Source of the DNA: Diphasiastrum complanatum
Lineage: Eukaryota; Streptophyta; Lycopodiopsida; Lycopodiales; Lycopodiaceae
Length of the DNA stretch: 64,000 nucleotides
Direction of reading: 5' to 3'
Assembly: GCA_029204225.1 (NCBI GenBank)
Contig: CM055096.1
Coordinates: 3,938,014-4,002,013, forward strand
The notes below the pieces were generated by a model. That model was not told the DNA's origin, did no database searches, and was given only the letters and a program-made list of their open reading frames with translations. The translations under genes were made by a program, and so were the position numbers. Positions 24,601-37,300 of this stretch are shown in pieces (position 1 is the stretch's first letter; every line of letters starts with the position of its first letter).

Positions 24601-24848
24601 TAAAAGAGAAGACAACCTTCTTACATGGGGAGCTAAAAGGAGGTCTACATGGACCAACCACCAGGTTTTACCTGCGAGTCACTTGTTGAGTATGCTGAAA
24701 ATGGGCTGAAGCATCTATGGACTGAAACAATCCGCCAGACAATGGTATAAGAAGAAGGATCACGCACTTAGATCCTTGGGCTTTCAGCCTTTAATGGCTG
24801 ATTACAACGTTTATGTGAAAGTCATAAACGGAGAGATCATCATGTAGA
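21691..24848 (+). pseudogene. Copia F gag-pol, heavily mutated
   Basis: Copia order is preserved. Gag begins MAFIHIIQSKICTVLEADGS (ATG 21691). Two zinc knuckles follow, the first degenerate (CKRCRRDGATVDKC, expected His lost) and the second CIHCYKKGHAAMD with its last Cys lost. The protease remnant has no intact DSG. Next are RVRRLDHVLYVPTLQKDLLS and the GAG-pre-integrase region, integrase (IRTDRGGKYISN, then THSVA-type blocks, LWAKLVATATYLQN) and the RT start (KCKWVYKHKYRPDDN, ARLDTKGFSQRYGIDYTE). It ends at VKVINGEIIM near 24846, before YVDD, where the LTR of copia D begins. Stops and frameshifts occur throughout. Related to D and C (shared CWLNPKIECIHC). Confidence 0.85.
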
Positions 24849-25731
24849 ACAAAGCATGTAGTTTGCTTAACAAAGGATGAGAAAGAAACAAACGCGATCT
24901 CGAAACATTTCTATTTGTGATCAACTCAAAAGATTCGCAAAATTTGTCTTGCAGTCAACTTGAAAGATTCATGAAACAGTTTCTTGTAGAAGCTCTTCAT
25001 GAACAGAATCTTGCCACCAAATATTCTGTTTCTTGTTCAAACCTCAGATGTCACGAAATTGTCGCAAACAATTTGCAAAATCTTTTGGATTGTTCTTCAA
25101 GCTCACCTGTCGCAAAACTATCTCAAACAGTTCGCGAAACATTTTAGATTTCTTCTTGAAGCTCAATAATTGTCGTCTGTCGCGAACAATTCGCGAAAGA
25201 CAAAAATGTTGCGAAGAGACAAGTGTCGCGAACAAGTCGCGATAGATTGTCGCGAATAATTCGCGAATAGAATTTTTTTTTTGAGTTTGGAAACAAAGCG
25301 TCTATTTGAATATCAACTGTCATAAACGGTTTGATATCTACTATTACAGCATTGAAAGGACAAAAGACCTATAAATAAAAGACCAAAAGACCTGTCCTAT
25401 AGCAATATAAATACATGTGCACTACTCGTTGTAATACACTGACTCATTCAGAGACACAACAGTGAGATAAGACAACAAGAGATGTATATTGATGAATCAG
25501 AGTCAGAGTTATAAAAATTTGTTTTTGATTAGCAGTTTTTTATTGTCTAAATTGTCTTAAATTGTCTCTTACTTTCGCATATAATTTTTGCACGCATATC
25601 TAATCAGAACTAACACTGTTCTATTAGTACATAGATCAGATACAATTCCGATTGAAGACACTGATATTAGTTTGATTTATTCAAACTTGTATCGTGTTTC
25701 TCTATGGAGAAATAATTAATATTTTCCTACA
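24849..25731 (+). repeat. 5' LTR of copia D (5' edge truncated)
   Basis: About 883 bp, matching 28779-29405 and 41650-42566. It ends TTTTCCTACA just before the PBS. Compared with the 3' LTR, the first ~35 bp appear to be missing or replaced at the junction with copia F. It contains many TCGCGAA/TTCGCGAA motifs (25060-25265). Confidence 0.85.
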
Positions 25732-25732
25732 A

Positions 25733-25744
25733 TGGTATTAGAGC
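25733..25744 (+). promoter_or_regulatory. Primer-binding site of copia D
   Basis: TGGTATTAGAGC, one mismatch from the initiator Met-tRNA complement. A second partial site (TGGTATC) follows about 34 bp later. Confidence 0.8.
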
Positions 25745-25841
25745 ATATGGAATTAAAGACAGTGGTATCTTCGCATCTCTCTCAACATTCTTCATACATC
25801 CATCAGTAAGCCGCTATCTGGAGGTTATTCAGAATTAAAAG

Positions 25842-28735
25842 ATGTCGTCTATCATCAATATTCAATCTAAGATCACTACAATCTTGGACCCAGAAGGTTC
25901 AGACTACTTGATTTGGAAATTAAAGACTTCACTCTTGTTGAAGGGTGAAGGTCTATGGCAATGGGTAGAACCAATTGAGGAGAAGCCAGAAGCTACTCCT
26001 GGCAAAGAACTTTGAGAATGGAATTTAAAAAATGACAAAGCTATAGCAATTGTTGCGTCTTCAGTGCATGACAACATAATGCTAGATCCAAATGCAAAGG
26101 ATTTATGGGAAGAATTTCAAACCAAAAATGAGACTCGATCTCGTAATCAGATCATGTTTTTGGAAGACCAATTAACTTATCTACAGTGGGACGACAAAGA
26201 CTTGAATACATTCGTGCGAAAGATTAAAGATCTGTTTATTTCCTTGTAGAATTCTGGTGCAAAAAATATAATTTCTAAAGAAAAACAACTTAGTTATTTT
26301 CTTTGAGCCCTACCCAAGTCATTCCACACAACAAGAACCTTATTGGTGAAAGATGCGGCAATGACACTTTAAAAGGCAATAGACGGAGTGAAGGAGGAAA
26401 TACAAGCTCATGAACGCTATGACAACAATGGTAATTCAGAAAATGCTCTATTTACTTAGAAGAATAAATCTTTTAAGAAGTCTAAGTTCAAGAGGTAGTC
26501 GTCTACGAAGAATGAGTCTAAGACTAATGAACAACAATCTGGAAAACAACACAAGAATTCTGGTGATAAGAAGATCTGCAATAGATGCAGAAGATCAGGT
26601 CACACAGAAGAAAAGTGTTGGCTAAATCCAAAGATTGAATGCATTCATTGTCATAAATGGGGTCATGCAGTAGTATACTGTTATCAAAATCCCAGAAACA
26701 AAAAGGATCAGAATCAAAGTGAACCTTCAGATTTAAACTATCTCGAAGATAAAGCAGAATGCTCCAGAGTAGCATAAGATAGGGCAACAAAGAACTCAGT
26801 AGCTTATGCTAGTAGTGATCTATGTTGTTCGTCTAATTCAATTCGAGAAGCAGTACTTAATTCAGGAGACACCTCACATTTTGTTTCCTCGAAACAAATT
26901 TTGTTTGAGTACAAGAAGACAAACTATTCGAGATTCATTATACTCGGAGACGGTTCTAAACACGTGGGTGATGGAACTGGTGTATTATGGCTGGACACAA
27001 ATCAGGGAGACAAGAAACTGGAGGAAGTTTTTTATGTCCCTACCCTTGATAAAGATCTTCTATCTGTAGCTAAGATAGTCGATACAGACATGTCAGTAAT
27101 CTTCACGAAGAACTCTTGTAAATTGTTCGAGGAAGATTCTGATAACCTGGTTGCTAAAGGCAATAGAGAAGGAAATTTATATCACCTGAACATTCAAACA
27201 AGAATCGAACAAGTCAATCAAACTCAGGATGTATTGTGGCACAAGAGGCTATGTCACATGAACATGGGAGCCTTGTACCAAGCCAACAAAAGTCAAAGAA
27301 TTCAAGGAGTCAAAATGACAAGTAGAGATATTCGAACTACCTGCGAATCCTGTCTTAAGGGCAAGATGACTAGAACAACTTTTAGTAAGGATGTTTATAA
27401 AGCAACTAAATTGTGCATTCAGATATTTGTGGACCATTCGGAGTATTATTGTCGGGTGATGTAAAGTACTTCATTACGTTTATTGATGACTTTAGCAAGT
27501 TCGTTGTAGTATACTTTATTCGTACCAAATCTGAAGCTTTCGATAAATTCGTTGAGTATACGAATTGGAGTGAGAAGCAGACATGCAATAAGCTAAAGCA
27601 TATTTGCACAGATTGTGGAGGTGAGTACATTTCCAACGAATTCAAAGCTTATTGTACTGATCGAGGTATTATGCACATGAAAACTATATCTTATACACCT
27701 CAGCATAATGGAATAGCTGAATGAAGGAATCGTACACTGATGGAAGCTGCAAGATGTATGATGGCTCATGTGAAAGCACCAAAACAGTTGTGGGCAAAAG
27801 CAGTGGCTACATCAAATTATTCAAAATCATATTTTGAAATCTTGAATACCGAATAAAACTCCTCATGAGATATGGTGGAAATCAAAGCCAAATCTTGCGC
27901 ATGTTCGGACATTTGGATGCGCAGTGTATATGCACATACCAGACAAGCTGAGAAAGAAACTCGATGAAAAGACAAAGGTTTTCTAGTAGGATTCAAGTTA
28001 CATTCGTCATATTATCATGTTTATGTACCCGAAACCAGCAAGATAAAAGTTGTTCGAGATGTTAAATTTGATGAGACGAAATACATAGTAGACAATGATC
28101 TGATCAGCTATGAAATTCTCAAAAATTATTATGAGCTACCAATGACAACAGAAGAAAAACAAGTAGAAGATGAAAGAGAGTTATCAAATTTAGAGAGAGG
28201 TCAAGATCGAGTGCCTGACAAACTCGAATCGCTAGTTCAAATTCCAGCAGAAAAGTTCAAATTAGAATCGAACTCGAAACCACCTGTGAGAAGATCAGAC
28301 AGACAACAAAAACCACCAGAAAGGTATGGTCAGGATGTTTCTAATACAGTCATCGAATTTTGTAGTTTCTCTGACTAACCTCAAACATACTCTGGATTAG
28401 CAAGAAGCAAACAACAGTAGCTCAATATTCCTCTTAAGCGGAATATGTAGCTGCAGCCAAGATGGCAAACAAGCTGATCTGGATCAAACAGATGTTGGAA
28501 GGATTTGATGAGTCTATTCCTGAATCTAAAATCTTGTTAATGGATAACACTTCAAAAATCTATCTTACAAAAGATCTTGTATTTCACTCAAAAATGAAGC
28601 ACATAGCTATCAAGTATCATGTGATTCGGGACATAATCGAGAAGAAGATACTGAAGACAGTCTTCATACCCACAGAGGAAGTGACAGCTGATATCTTTAC
28701 AAAGCCACTCAGTAAAGCTTTGTTCGAGAAGCAGT
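25842..28735 (+). pseudogene. Copia D gag-pol with reverse transcriptase deleted
   Basis: Starts MSSIINIQSKITTILDPEGS (ATG 25842). Gag carries two adjacent zinc knuckles, CNRCRRSGHTEEKC and CIHCHKWGHAVVYC. The protease region is VLNSGDTSHFVSSKQI (usual DSG changed to NSG). GAG-pre-integrase and integrase follow (DVLWHKRLCHMNMG, HSDICGPFG, CTDCGGEYISNEFK, YTPQHNGIAE). After FCSFSD (28378) the sequence jumps straight to the end of RNase H (MANKLIWIKQMLEGFDESIP, KHIAIKYHVIRD, ADIFTKPLSKA), so all of RT and the first half of RNase H are gone. Stops at several Gln/Trp positions and frameshifts near 27410 and 27840 also break it. Confidence 0.9.
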
Positions 28736-28778
28736 GAAGAAGATTGGGGATAATCCAACTGCCACTTTGAGAGGGAGT

Positions 28779-29405
28779 TGGAGAACGACTGATCAGACAG
28801 ATCTTGATTCTACTAACAAAGCGTGTAGTTTACTTGACAAAGGATGAGAAAGAAATGAACGCGAACTCAAAACATTTCTATTCGTGACCAGCTCGAAAGA
28901 TTCGTGAAATTTGTCTTGCAATCAACTTGGAAGATTTGCGAGATAGTTTCTTGTAGAATCTTGTGGCTTTCTTTTTCAAGCTCTAAAGATTTGCGAACAA
29001 GGTCTTGTCGCAAAATATTTTGTTTCTTGTTCAAACCTCAAATGTCGCAAAATTGTCACAAACAATTCATGAAATCTTCTGGACTGTTCTTCAAGCTCAC
29101 CTGTCGTGAAACTATCTCGAACAGTTCGCAAAATATTCTAGATTTCTTCTTCAAGCTCAAGAATTGTCATCTATCGCGAACAATTCACGAAAGACGAAAA
29201 TGTCGTGAAGGGACAAGTGTCGCGAACAATTTGTGAAACACGAAGCTGAGACTAAGAGATGGACTGTTGCGAATAATTTGCGAACAAAAATTTTTTGAGT
29301 CTAGAAACAAAGCGTCTATTTGAATATCAACCATCGTAAACGGTTTGATATCTATTGTTACAGCATTGAATGGCCAAAAGACATGTAAATAAAAGACCAA
29401 AAGAC
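28779..29405 (+). repeat. 3' LTR of copia D, cut by copia E
   Basis: Begins TGGAGAACGACTGATC after the purine tract GAGAGGGAG and follows the 5' LTR until AAAAGACCAAAAGAC (29405), where copia E starts. The rest of this LTR is not found on the far side of E. Confidence 0.85.
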
Positions 29406-30200
29406 TATGAAAATGTCAAAATCATGCTTGATCTAGGCCAAAATCATGTACATATTATGTTTACACATGTGTGGAGCCTGTTCCCATGTGTGAAGTAAAT
29501 GCATTTATCATTTAGATGAGTCATATAGGTTGTACATACCATTTCATTTGAGATCTAGTGGCTAAAATGGCCAAAATCTAATTTTCTAGCTATATGCCGC
29601 TTGGCATCATTTTCTTGGTAGAAAAAGCTATTTCACATGGATAGAAGTGATCTCACACGTGCCAAGGACTGCTCACATGTGTCAAAACATCAATAGTATG
29701 TGAGATCCAACTTGTAGTAGATATTTGTGCAAGTCCCTATAAATTAGGAAAATTGGTCCATGTGCCATATTGATGATTATTGGTGGAACCTTTGATGAGT
29801 AGGCACTCTCACACGTGCCAAATCAGCTGAGTAAGCATCAACTCTTGTGTATATATAGTGGCTCATTTGGCCATAGTTGACATGGAAGCTAAATCTTGGT
29901 TTTGGAGCAATTCTAGTGTTTTCTCTCTATCTGTCTTGTGTTTTTATGCATTGACTGGGTTCTAAGCTTAGTATACTTTATTCTCAGCCTACTGTCCGTA
30001 CTCTGACAGATTTTCACATGTGTGAAATGAGCAAGTACAAGTTTTGATCAATAATAATTATTGTTAGATTTATTCATCTAGATTTGATCTAAATGCTATC
30101 TAATCTTGTGTAGATTGATAGGTTGATCTAATCTAACATCCAATCACACTTGTGGATCTGATTCAGATCTATTATTAGTCCATTTTGCTGTACTTTGACA
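29406..30200 (+). repeat. 5' LTR of copia E
   Basis: 795 bp, beginning TATGAAAATGTC (the usual TG is TA here; the 3' copy has TGTG) and ending TACTTTGACA before the PBS. It holds two CACACGTG boxes (29654 and 29810) and a TATA-like TATATATAG near 29853. Confidence 0.88.
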
Positions 30201-30212
30201 TGGTATCAGAGC
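30201..30212 (+). promoter_or_regulatory. Primer-binding site of copia E
   Basis: TGGTATCAGAGC, perfect complement of the initiator Met-tRNA 3' end, directly abutting the LTR. Confidence 0.92.
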
Positions 30213-30791
30213 CAAGTACAAGTGAATTTAAGACATTGATCTAAAACTATTCCCAAATTGGCAGGTTTTTGAAAACAAGCTAATATTGAGGTAGCGAGTT
30301 GGAATGGATAGCTAGAACCAAAATATTTGTACCAAATCTTGCTGTGGGCTGCAGGTGTATCTTCCACACGTGTGGGGCCATACAGAATCTATTTTGAACA
30401 GTATTTTTTATTTTGGTGCCATTTGAACTTCATACACCCAATTTGAGTCAATTTAGTGCATTTTTCAAGATTTCACTTGCATTGTTTCTATTCCATTGAT
30501 TTGTTCTTTGTTTAGATCAATCATATAGGTAGATTAAACCTTGGTTACAGTACATTGAAGTTGATTCTCTGTTTTTTTTAGTGTACCTTGAATTTGAGAG
30601 AGATTGAGTGCTATAAACCAAAGATTAAGGAGTGAATTTGCAAACTTGAGATTGTAATCTATAGATCTATCATTTTAGATTTGTTCTAAAGTGGTAGGGT
30701 CAGGTCTACAAGCTTATTGATTGCTAGAAGACACTATAGGTTCAGATCTCTAAGTGAAACCATCTAAGTTTCAAGTTCATTTACACTAATA

Positions 30792-33162
30792 ATGGCATCA
30801 ATGGGTGGCTTCTTACTTAAAGCTAGTGAAAGGCTTTCATCAACTAATGATGCCATTTGGAAAGTTCGAATGGAGTCATTATTTGTACTTCATAATTTGT
30901 ATGACATTGTTCTTGGTGTGGAAGAAGAACCTCAAGTAGCTCAAGAATTAGTAAAGTACAAAAAGAGATTTAGGTTGTCATTACATTGCTAGAAAATGAA
31001 TGTAAGTAATGACTTGTTGAAAGAGATCTCATCTTGTAGCACATCCAAAGAGGCATGGGACTCACTAAAATCTATCTATGAATCCAAAAATACTCCAAGA
31101 ATACTCATGCTAAGAAATCAAATAAGGCATGAAAGGAAGTAATGAAAGTGCCCAAGGTTATGTTCTTAGGATCAAATATTTGAATATTGAGTTATCTTCC
31201 ATTAGTGACAAGATTCAAGACAATGAGCTAGTTCAAATCATCTTGAATGGATTAGGAAATGAGTATTCTAATCTAGTTCAAACATTTGCTATTCAAGATC
31301 ACTTCCTACTATTGAAAAACTTCATAGTGTGCTAGTTTTTGAGGATAGTAGGATGCTTCATATCAAGAATAGGATTGGTTCTCTTTCTTTGATTGATGGT
31401 GATGAGAAAGCTAACTTTTCTTTGAAAGGCAAGAAGAATAAGGTTCCATCCAAGAAGACCCAAGATGTGGAGGTTGAGAGCAAGGATGGAGCTTCAAGTT
31501 CAAAAGGCAAGAGTAAGAAGGACAGGGAGAAGCTTAAGTGCTTTTTATGTGATAAGAAAGGACACTTTGCATACAAGTGTTACAAGAAGAAGAATTCCCA
31601 AGAAAAGGACAACCATGGCAATCTTGTGCTTGAGGAGGAGGATGTGTAACTTATCTTTGATGGCTTCCTTAACACAAACATCTAATCACAACACATGGTG
31701 GATTGAAAGTGGGGCTAGTTCCCACATGACTCACCAAAAAGACTACTTTTCTACCTTACTTTCTTACAATAACTCTAAGAAGTTTATCTTCACTGCAAGT
31801 GATCAAGAATGTGAGATTGTAGGAATTGGATCCATTCCATTATGTCTTGGATCATCTAAGAAAGTAGATCTAGACAATGTTCTTTATGTACCTTCTATTA
31901 CAAAGAGCTTGTTAAGTGTTGATCAACTTATGGATAGTGGATTAGATATTCATTTCAAGCATGGAGCATGTTCCATCTTGAAGAATGATAAATGTATTGC
32001 TAATGTCTTTTAGCAAGGAAGGTTATTTTAGTTGGATGCTAATGTGATGGTTGGAAGTGTTAACATGGCAAGGGAGGAGCTCTCTCAAGTGGAGCTATGG
32101 CACAAGAGGCTAGGCCATCCTAACTACAAAGCTATGGCACAAGAGTTTAGGCCATCCTAACTACAAAGCTATGGAGACCATGGTGAACAAAGAGCTAGCA
32201 ATTGGACTTCCCAAAGCCATATCCAAGTGTGGCAAGCTTTGTGAAGCTTGTAGACTCTCCAAGTCTCATAAACAACCTTTCAAGAGATCTTTGACAAGAT
32301 CTAACTCTCCTCTTGATCTTATTGACTCGGATGTTCACTCTTTTTCACATGAATCTAATGGTGGAGCTCTTATGTATGTCACTTTTATTGATGATAAATC
32401 ACGATACTCTTGGATTTACCTCTTGTCTAAGAAAAGTGATGTGTTTGAAACCTTTGTGAAGTTCAAAAATCTTGTAGAAAAGCAACTTAATGCTAGCTTG
32501 AAAGTATTAAGATGTGATAATGGAGGGGAGTACATCTCCAATAGTATGAAAGAGTTTTGTCAAACTAATGGCATTAGAAGAGAGTTTACTTGCACATACA
32601 CCCCACAACAAAATGTGGTGGCCGAGAGGAAAAATAGAACACTATGTGAGTGTGCTAAAGCATTGAGATTAGATGCATCACTTCCTATTTCATTTTGGGG
32701 AGAAGCTATTTTATGTGCAAACTTTCTATGTAATAGAATGACTAATTAATGGTGCCATTGGAGGTCTCACAACTTATGAAGCATTGTATGGCAAAAAGCC
32801 AAATCGTAGTGATTTGAAAATTTTTGGATGTACTTGTCATGTACACATTCCTTTAGAAGTAAGGAAAAAGGAATATGCTACTTCATTTAAAGGCATCTTT
32901 GTTGGTGATAGTGAGAATAATAAAGCATATAGGATATTTGATCCTATTACCAAGAAAGTTGTTGTAAGTAGAGTTGTACTTTTTGATGAATCTCTCAATG
33001 GCAAAGAGAAGGTACTTTCCAACAACTCTCATCTTATCAATGATCATGATATGGCCAAGGAGGAGCTTTAAGGAGTTGAAGACCAAGAGGATCTTGCTCA
33101 AGATCCAAAGGAGCCAAGAAGATCAACAAGAGTGAGGGCCGAGCCATCAAGGCTCACTTATA
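30792..33162 (+). pseudogene. Copia E gag-protease-integrase
   Basis: Gag begins MASMGGFLLKASERLSSTND and stops early (TAG at 30990), then continues in other frames to a zinc knuckle CFLCDKKGHFAYKC. The protease is TWWIESGASSHMTHQKD (DSG changed to ESG). GAG-pre-integrase and integrase follow: CEACRLSKSHKQPF, IDSDVHSFS, MYVTFIDDKSRYSW, LRCDNGGEYISNSMKE, YTPQQNVVAERKNRTL and the C-terminal FVGDSENNKAYRIF. A 38-bp tandem duplication at about 32094-32170 disrupts the pre-integrase zinc region, and further frameshifts lie near 31120, 31640 and 32750. The frame reaches EPSRLTYS, where J is inserted, and resumes at 39464. Confidence 0.9.
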
Positions 33163-33167
33163 GTGAC

Positions 33168-33526
33168 TGTTACGAGCTCGTAACCAGTGCCGAACCCTAG
33201 AGAACACAGATAGGTCAGATACCACAGTCAAGGGTCGTGTCCAGCATACATGACCAATAGGGCAAGACAGTGTGAGTAGTGTGCCCCAGCACGGTCCATA
33301 GCCATGGCGGGCCTAACACAGCCTAGGGACCCTGTCAGCAAGATAGGGCCCCCAGTTGGGTCCCGACGTGCAGTCGGCCACGTCAGTGCCACTTGGCCGA
33401 CACTTGGCAGTTGCATGCTACCAGTCCTCACACTGGGCTAGGAGGGGCTTACTCTATATCAGGGAGTAGGCAAGGTTGGGTGGATCAGTTAGTGTTTGCC
33501 CTACTGTGGTGTTAGGATCTATTACA
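33168..33526 (+). repeat. 5' LTR of chromovirus J
   Basis: 359 bp, TGTTACGAGCTC...ATCTATTACA. The first 16 bp hold an inverted repeat (GTTACGAGCTCGTAAC) that is perfect here and broken by one change in the 3' LTR. Confidence 0.93.
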
Positions 33527-33527
33527 C

Positions 33528-33539
33528 TGGTATCAGAGC
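33528..33539 (+). promoter_or_regulatory. Primer-binding site of J
   Basis: TGGTATCAGAGC one base after the LTR; initiator Met-tRNA type, as usual for chromoviruses. Confidence 0.9.
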
Positions 33540-34320
33540 CATCTCCATCCTAGGGAGTTCAGGAGCAGCAGTAGAGAAAGCTATCAGAAGATAGGAAGTG
33601 TTTCTCAGATTCTCAGAGAGGAATAGAGGAGGAGGATCGTTTTAGATGCAGCCTTCAAACCTTTGAAATTCACTGAGAAATTACAGTAGTAAGGAGTCAA
33701 ATTCCATGTACAGGTAACTCGTTGGAAGGGCAGCTATCCATCGCTGATTTCAGAGATCTTTTTTAAAAGATTTTCAGCGGAAATAGCAAGTAGACCCATT
33801 GCTGTACATACAGGGATCTACTTCTGTTTTCAAAGTGCAATTTCAGTAGAGTTGAGCGGATTTCAAGCTGAGATTTCTCAACAGGGTCAGCGCTGCCAAT
33901 ACTTCTGAGTTTTCAGATTTCTGACAAATTTTTGGGCCCTAACTTGGAAGATTTGGAGCAATAGTACTTCGAACAGATCAGCGAGTAGGGGACTTCTGAA
34001 ATTTCACAATCCAGAAGTGCTTTCGGACTTCAAATTTGCCTTCTTGTGGACAGATTGGGGTGCTGTCAGACTAGCGAGCTACTATCCTCAGAGAACCGGG
34101 AAATTTGGCACCGTTTTGAAGCTTCAAACTGGCGTTTTTTGGGACAACAGGTCTAAAAGTAGTGGAGGAAGACCTGAAAGGGCTTTTCTTGATTCTCTCT
34201 GTGGAAGTACAGTCCTCAGAAACAGCTAAGTCATCTTTCCTTTTCCTTGTACAGTTGTAAATTAGTCTTTTAGACTTTTTTTCCTTCAGAAGTTAAGGTA
34301 ACTCTCTTTCAATTCCGAAG
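33540..34320 (+). other. Untranslated leader of J
   Basis: 780 bp between PBS and gag ATG; no supported coding. The short frame at 34017-34229 has no domain. Confidence 0.6.
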
Positions 34321-37300
34321 ATGACCACTCCTCAGGGATCTGATCAACCCCAGGAAAGAGGCTTCGACGAACTTGAAACAGAAGCCTTGGCTTACAGGAA
34401 AGGGAAGGAACCCATGGAAGTGGAAGAACAGGAACAGTTCGCCAAAGAACTCGACGAACTGGTTACCAAGGAGCAGTTTCTCCAATTGGTAACAGAAGTG
34501 GATGAACTGAAGTTGGCATTAGCCAATTTCAAGTCCAGTGTGGACGACTCGTTCGCTGAACTCAAAAGCTTGATTTTGAGTTCCGCGAAAGGAAGCCTTC
34601 CCTCCACTTCTCAGTTATCCCCTTCTCCAATTCCATCAGTTTCGGGTGAGACTTTACGATCTCACCCCAGTGTTTTTAAAGATTTAAAGCCTCCTACTTT
34701 TAATGGGGAAGAGAAGGATAGAATTGCAGATATTCTACAAACCTTCCTCAGCAAATGGAAGAACATTCATGCTCTTAAACAGACCCCTGACCATTTGCAA
34801 GCAATTGAGGCTAGTCTTTCCTTAGGGCCTATGGCCTATAAGTGGTGGTTAAATCTCCAAGAGACTGGGCAGACTCCCCGATCATGGAAAGCTTTTGAAG
34901 AAGCTTTCCTAAGAGAATTTCTACCAGAAAATGAACTGGATAGAGCCTAGGAAGCCTGGGAAAGAACAGTAATGGATAAATCCCTCATCCAATATATCTC
35001 GCAGTATCGAGAAGCAATTTTAAAGATTAAAAATATGGATGACTATCAGAAAATCAGGGGATTTGTCTGTGGCCTCAAAGATGAATATAAAGTAGAGGTC
35101 CAGAGAAACTCGCCTGCTACCCTTGAGCAAGCTCTCAGATATGCTCAAATCTATGATGATTCAGTGGGTAGGAAGAAAGCGAGACAACAGCCACTTTCTG
35201 AGCAGCCTTCTCAAAAAGACTTTCAATTTAAAAGGAAATTTTTAAAAAGAAAGAAAGAAGACAAATTTAAAAGTGAAGCTCCTCAGGAACGCCCTTCACT
35301 CATATAGCCCTTAAAACCAGATGATTTTGAGAAAGCCAAACAAGAACGTTTGTGCTTTGTGTGTATGGGCAAGGGACACACAGTCAGACAGTGTCCCAAG
35401 GGGCCTTTCACTAAAAAAAATAAGAAAGATAAAAAACAAGTTCATCTTGTTCAGACTGTATGTTTCCCCAGTGACTCGACAGCTTCCGAGATCAAAGTGT
35501 ATCATGAAGATCATGAACACTGTTGTCAGCTGACCTCTGCAATGCTAGTGAGATCCTTCAGCTTTGGGCCGCATGACCTAGTACGTATGCATGTGAAAGT
35601 TGGTAACCAGTCAGTAAGAGTCATGGTTGATGATGGGGCAACCCATAATTTCATCAAACACACCCTGGTTAAAAAGCTTAAACTATTAGAAGTACCTAGT
35701 CAGCATAGGTACATAGTTTCATTAGCTAAGGGTGAAGATAAAAAAATATGGGAAACTATGGTAAGTAAGTTAAATCTTGGTATTCAGGGGTACCAAGATG
35801 AAATAAACTTTCAGATAATGCACCTGGATCGAACAGACATTGTTCTCGGGAGAGATTGGCTCTACAGTTTAGGACCTTCCCTCCACAGAAACTATCAGGA
35901 GAACACCCTCAGCTTTCAGCATAAAGGCCGAGAGATCCAGTTGCATGGGGAGCATGATGTTCCCAACAGCCCTATTTGCAATTCAGAACTCTATCAGCTA
36001 ATCGGAGACGAAGACCATCAGGTATTCTTATGTGACTTTCAGTTTATTCCTGAAGTTTCTATTTCCAGTTCTATTCAGCAGAAAATCAGTAAATTAGAAA
36101 CTTTATTGTCTAAATTTAAAGATGTTTTTCCTGAAGATTTGCCACATGGTTTACCACCTAGCAGAGAGGTAGATCATGTAATAAACCTAGTACCAGGTAC
36201 AGCACCTGTTTCTAAACCTCCGTATCGGGTCAGCCGAACAAAGGATGAAGAAATAACTAGGCAGTTAACAGACTATCTTGGGAAAGGCCAAATTCAGACC
36301 AGTAGTTCACCATGGGCCTCACCAGTCCTATTGGTGAAAAAGAAAGAGGGGTCTATGCGTCTTTGCGTAGATTACAGAGCCCTCAATAAAGTCACAATTA
36401 AGAATAAATACCCTATGCCTCGGGCAGACGAGTTGTTTGATCAACTCGACGGGGCTAAGTTTTTCAGCAAAATAGACCTCAGATCGGGATATCATCAAGT
36501 CCGTATAAAATCGGAAGATGTCTCGAAAACAGCTTATAGGACTCGTCACGGTCATTATGAGTTTAAGGTGATGCCATTTGGGCTCACAAATGCTCTAGCT
36601 ACCTTTATGACCTTGATGAACAGTGTCCTCAGACCATACTTGGGTAAGTTTGTAGTCGTATTTTTAGATGACATCCTCGTTTACAGCAAAACGAGGAAGG
36701 AGCATCTAAAACACCTCATAAAGGTGTTTCGACTGTTCAGAAAGCATAAGCTTTATGCTAAACAATCCAAGTGTGAATTCTTCGTTGAAGAAGTAGCATA
36801 TTTGGGTCACATTATCTCTTCAAATGGGATTAAGATGGACCCAAATAAGGTTAAAGCCATACTCAGTTGGCTGAGACCTCAGAATATTTTGGAACTTCAA
36901 ATCTTTCTTGGTCTGGCGGGATATTACAGACCATTTGTCAAGGAATATGCTCAGATAGAAGTCCCTATGACAAATCTCCTTAAGGGGAAGGGAAAGGAGT
37001 TCATTTGGGAGTCCGCACAACAGGAGAGCTTTGATGCTCTCAAAACAACCTTAGCTACAGCACCAGTTTTAAACGTCGTCGACCCCAATCAGCCATTTGT
37101 GGTCGAAATACATGCTAGCGACTTTGCAGTAGGTGCTGTGCTAACCCAGGGTGGACGACCAGTTGCGTTCGAGAGTAAAAAACTCGAGCCATCCCAGACT
37201 AGGTACAGTGCCTATGAAAAGGAACTCTTTTCTATAGTCCATGCCCTTAAGACTTGGAGGCATTATTTGTATGGTGCCAACTTTGAGGTCCTGATAGACC

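Noticed and set aside
35321-35533. Short frames overlapping the start of chromovirus J pol
   Set aside because: They are shadows of the gag-pol frame, which has the zinc knuckle and protease.
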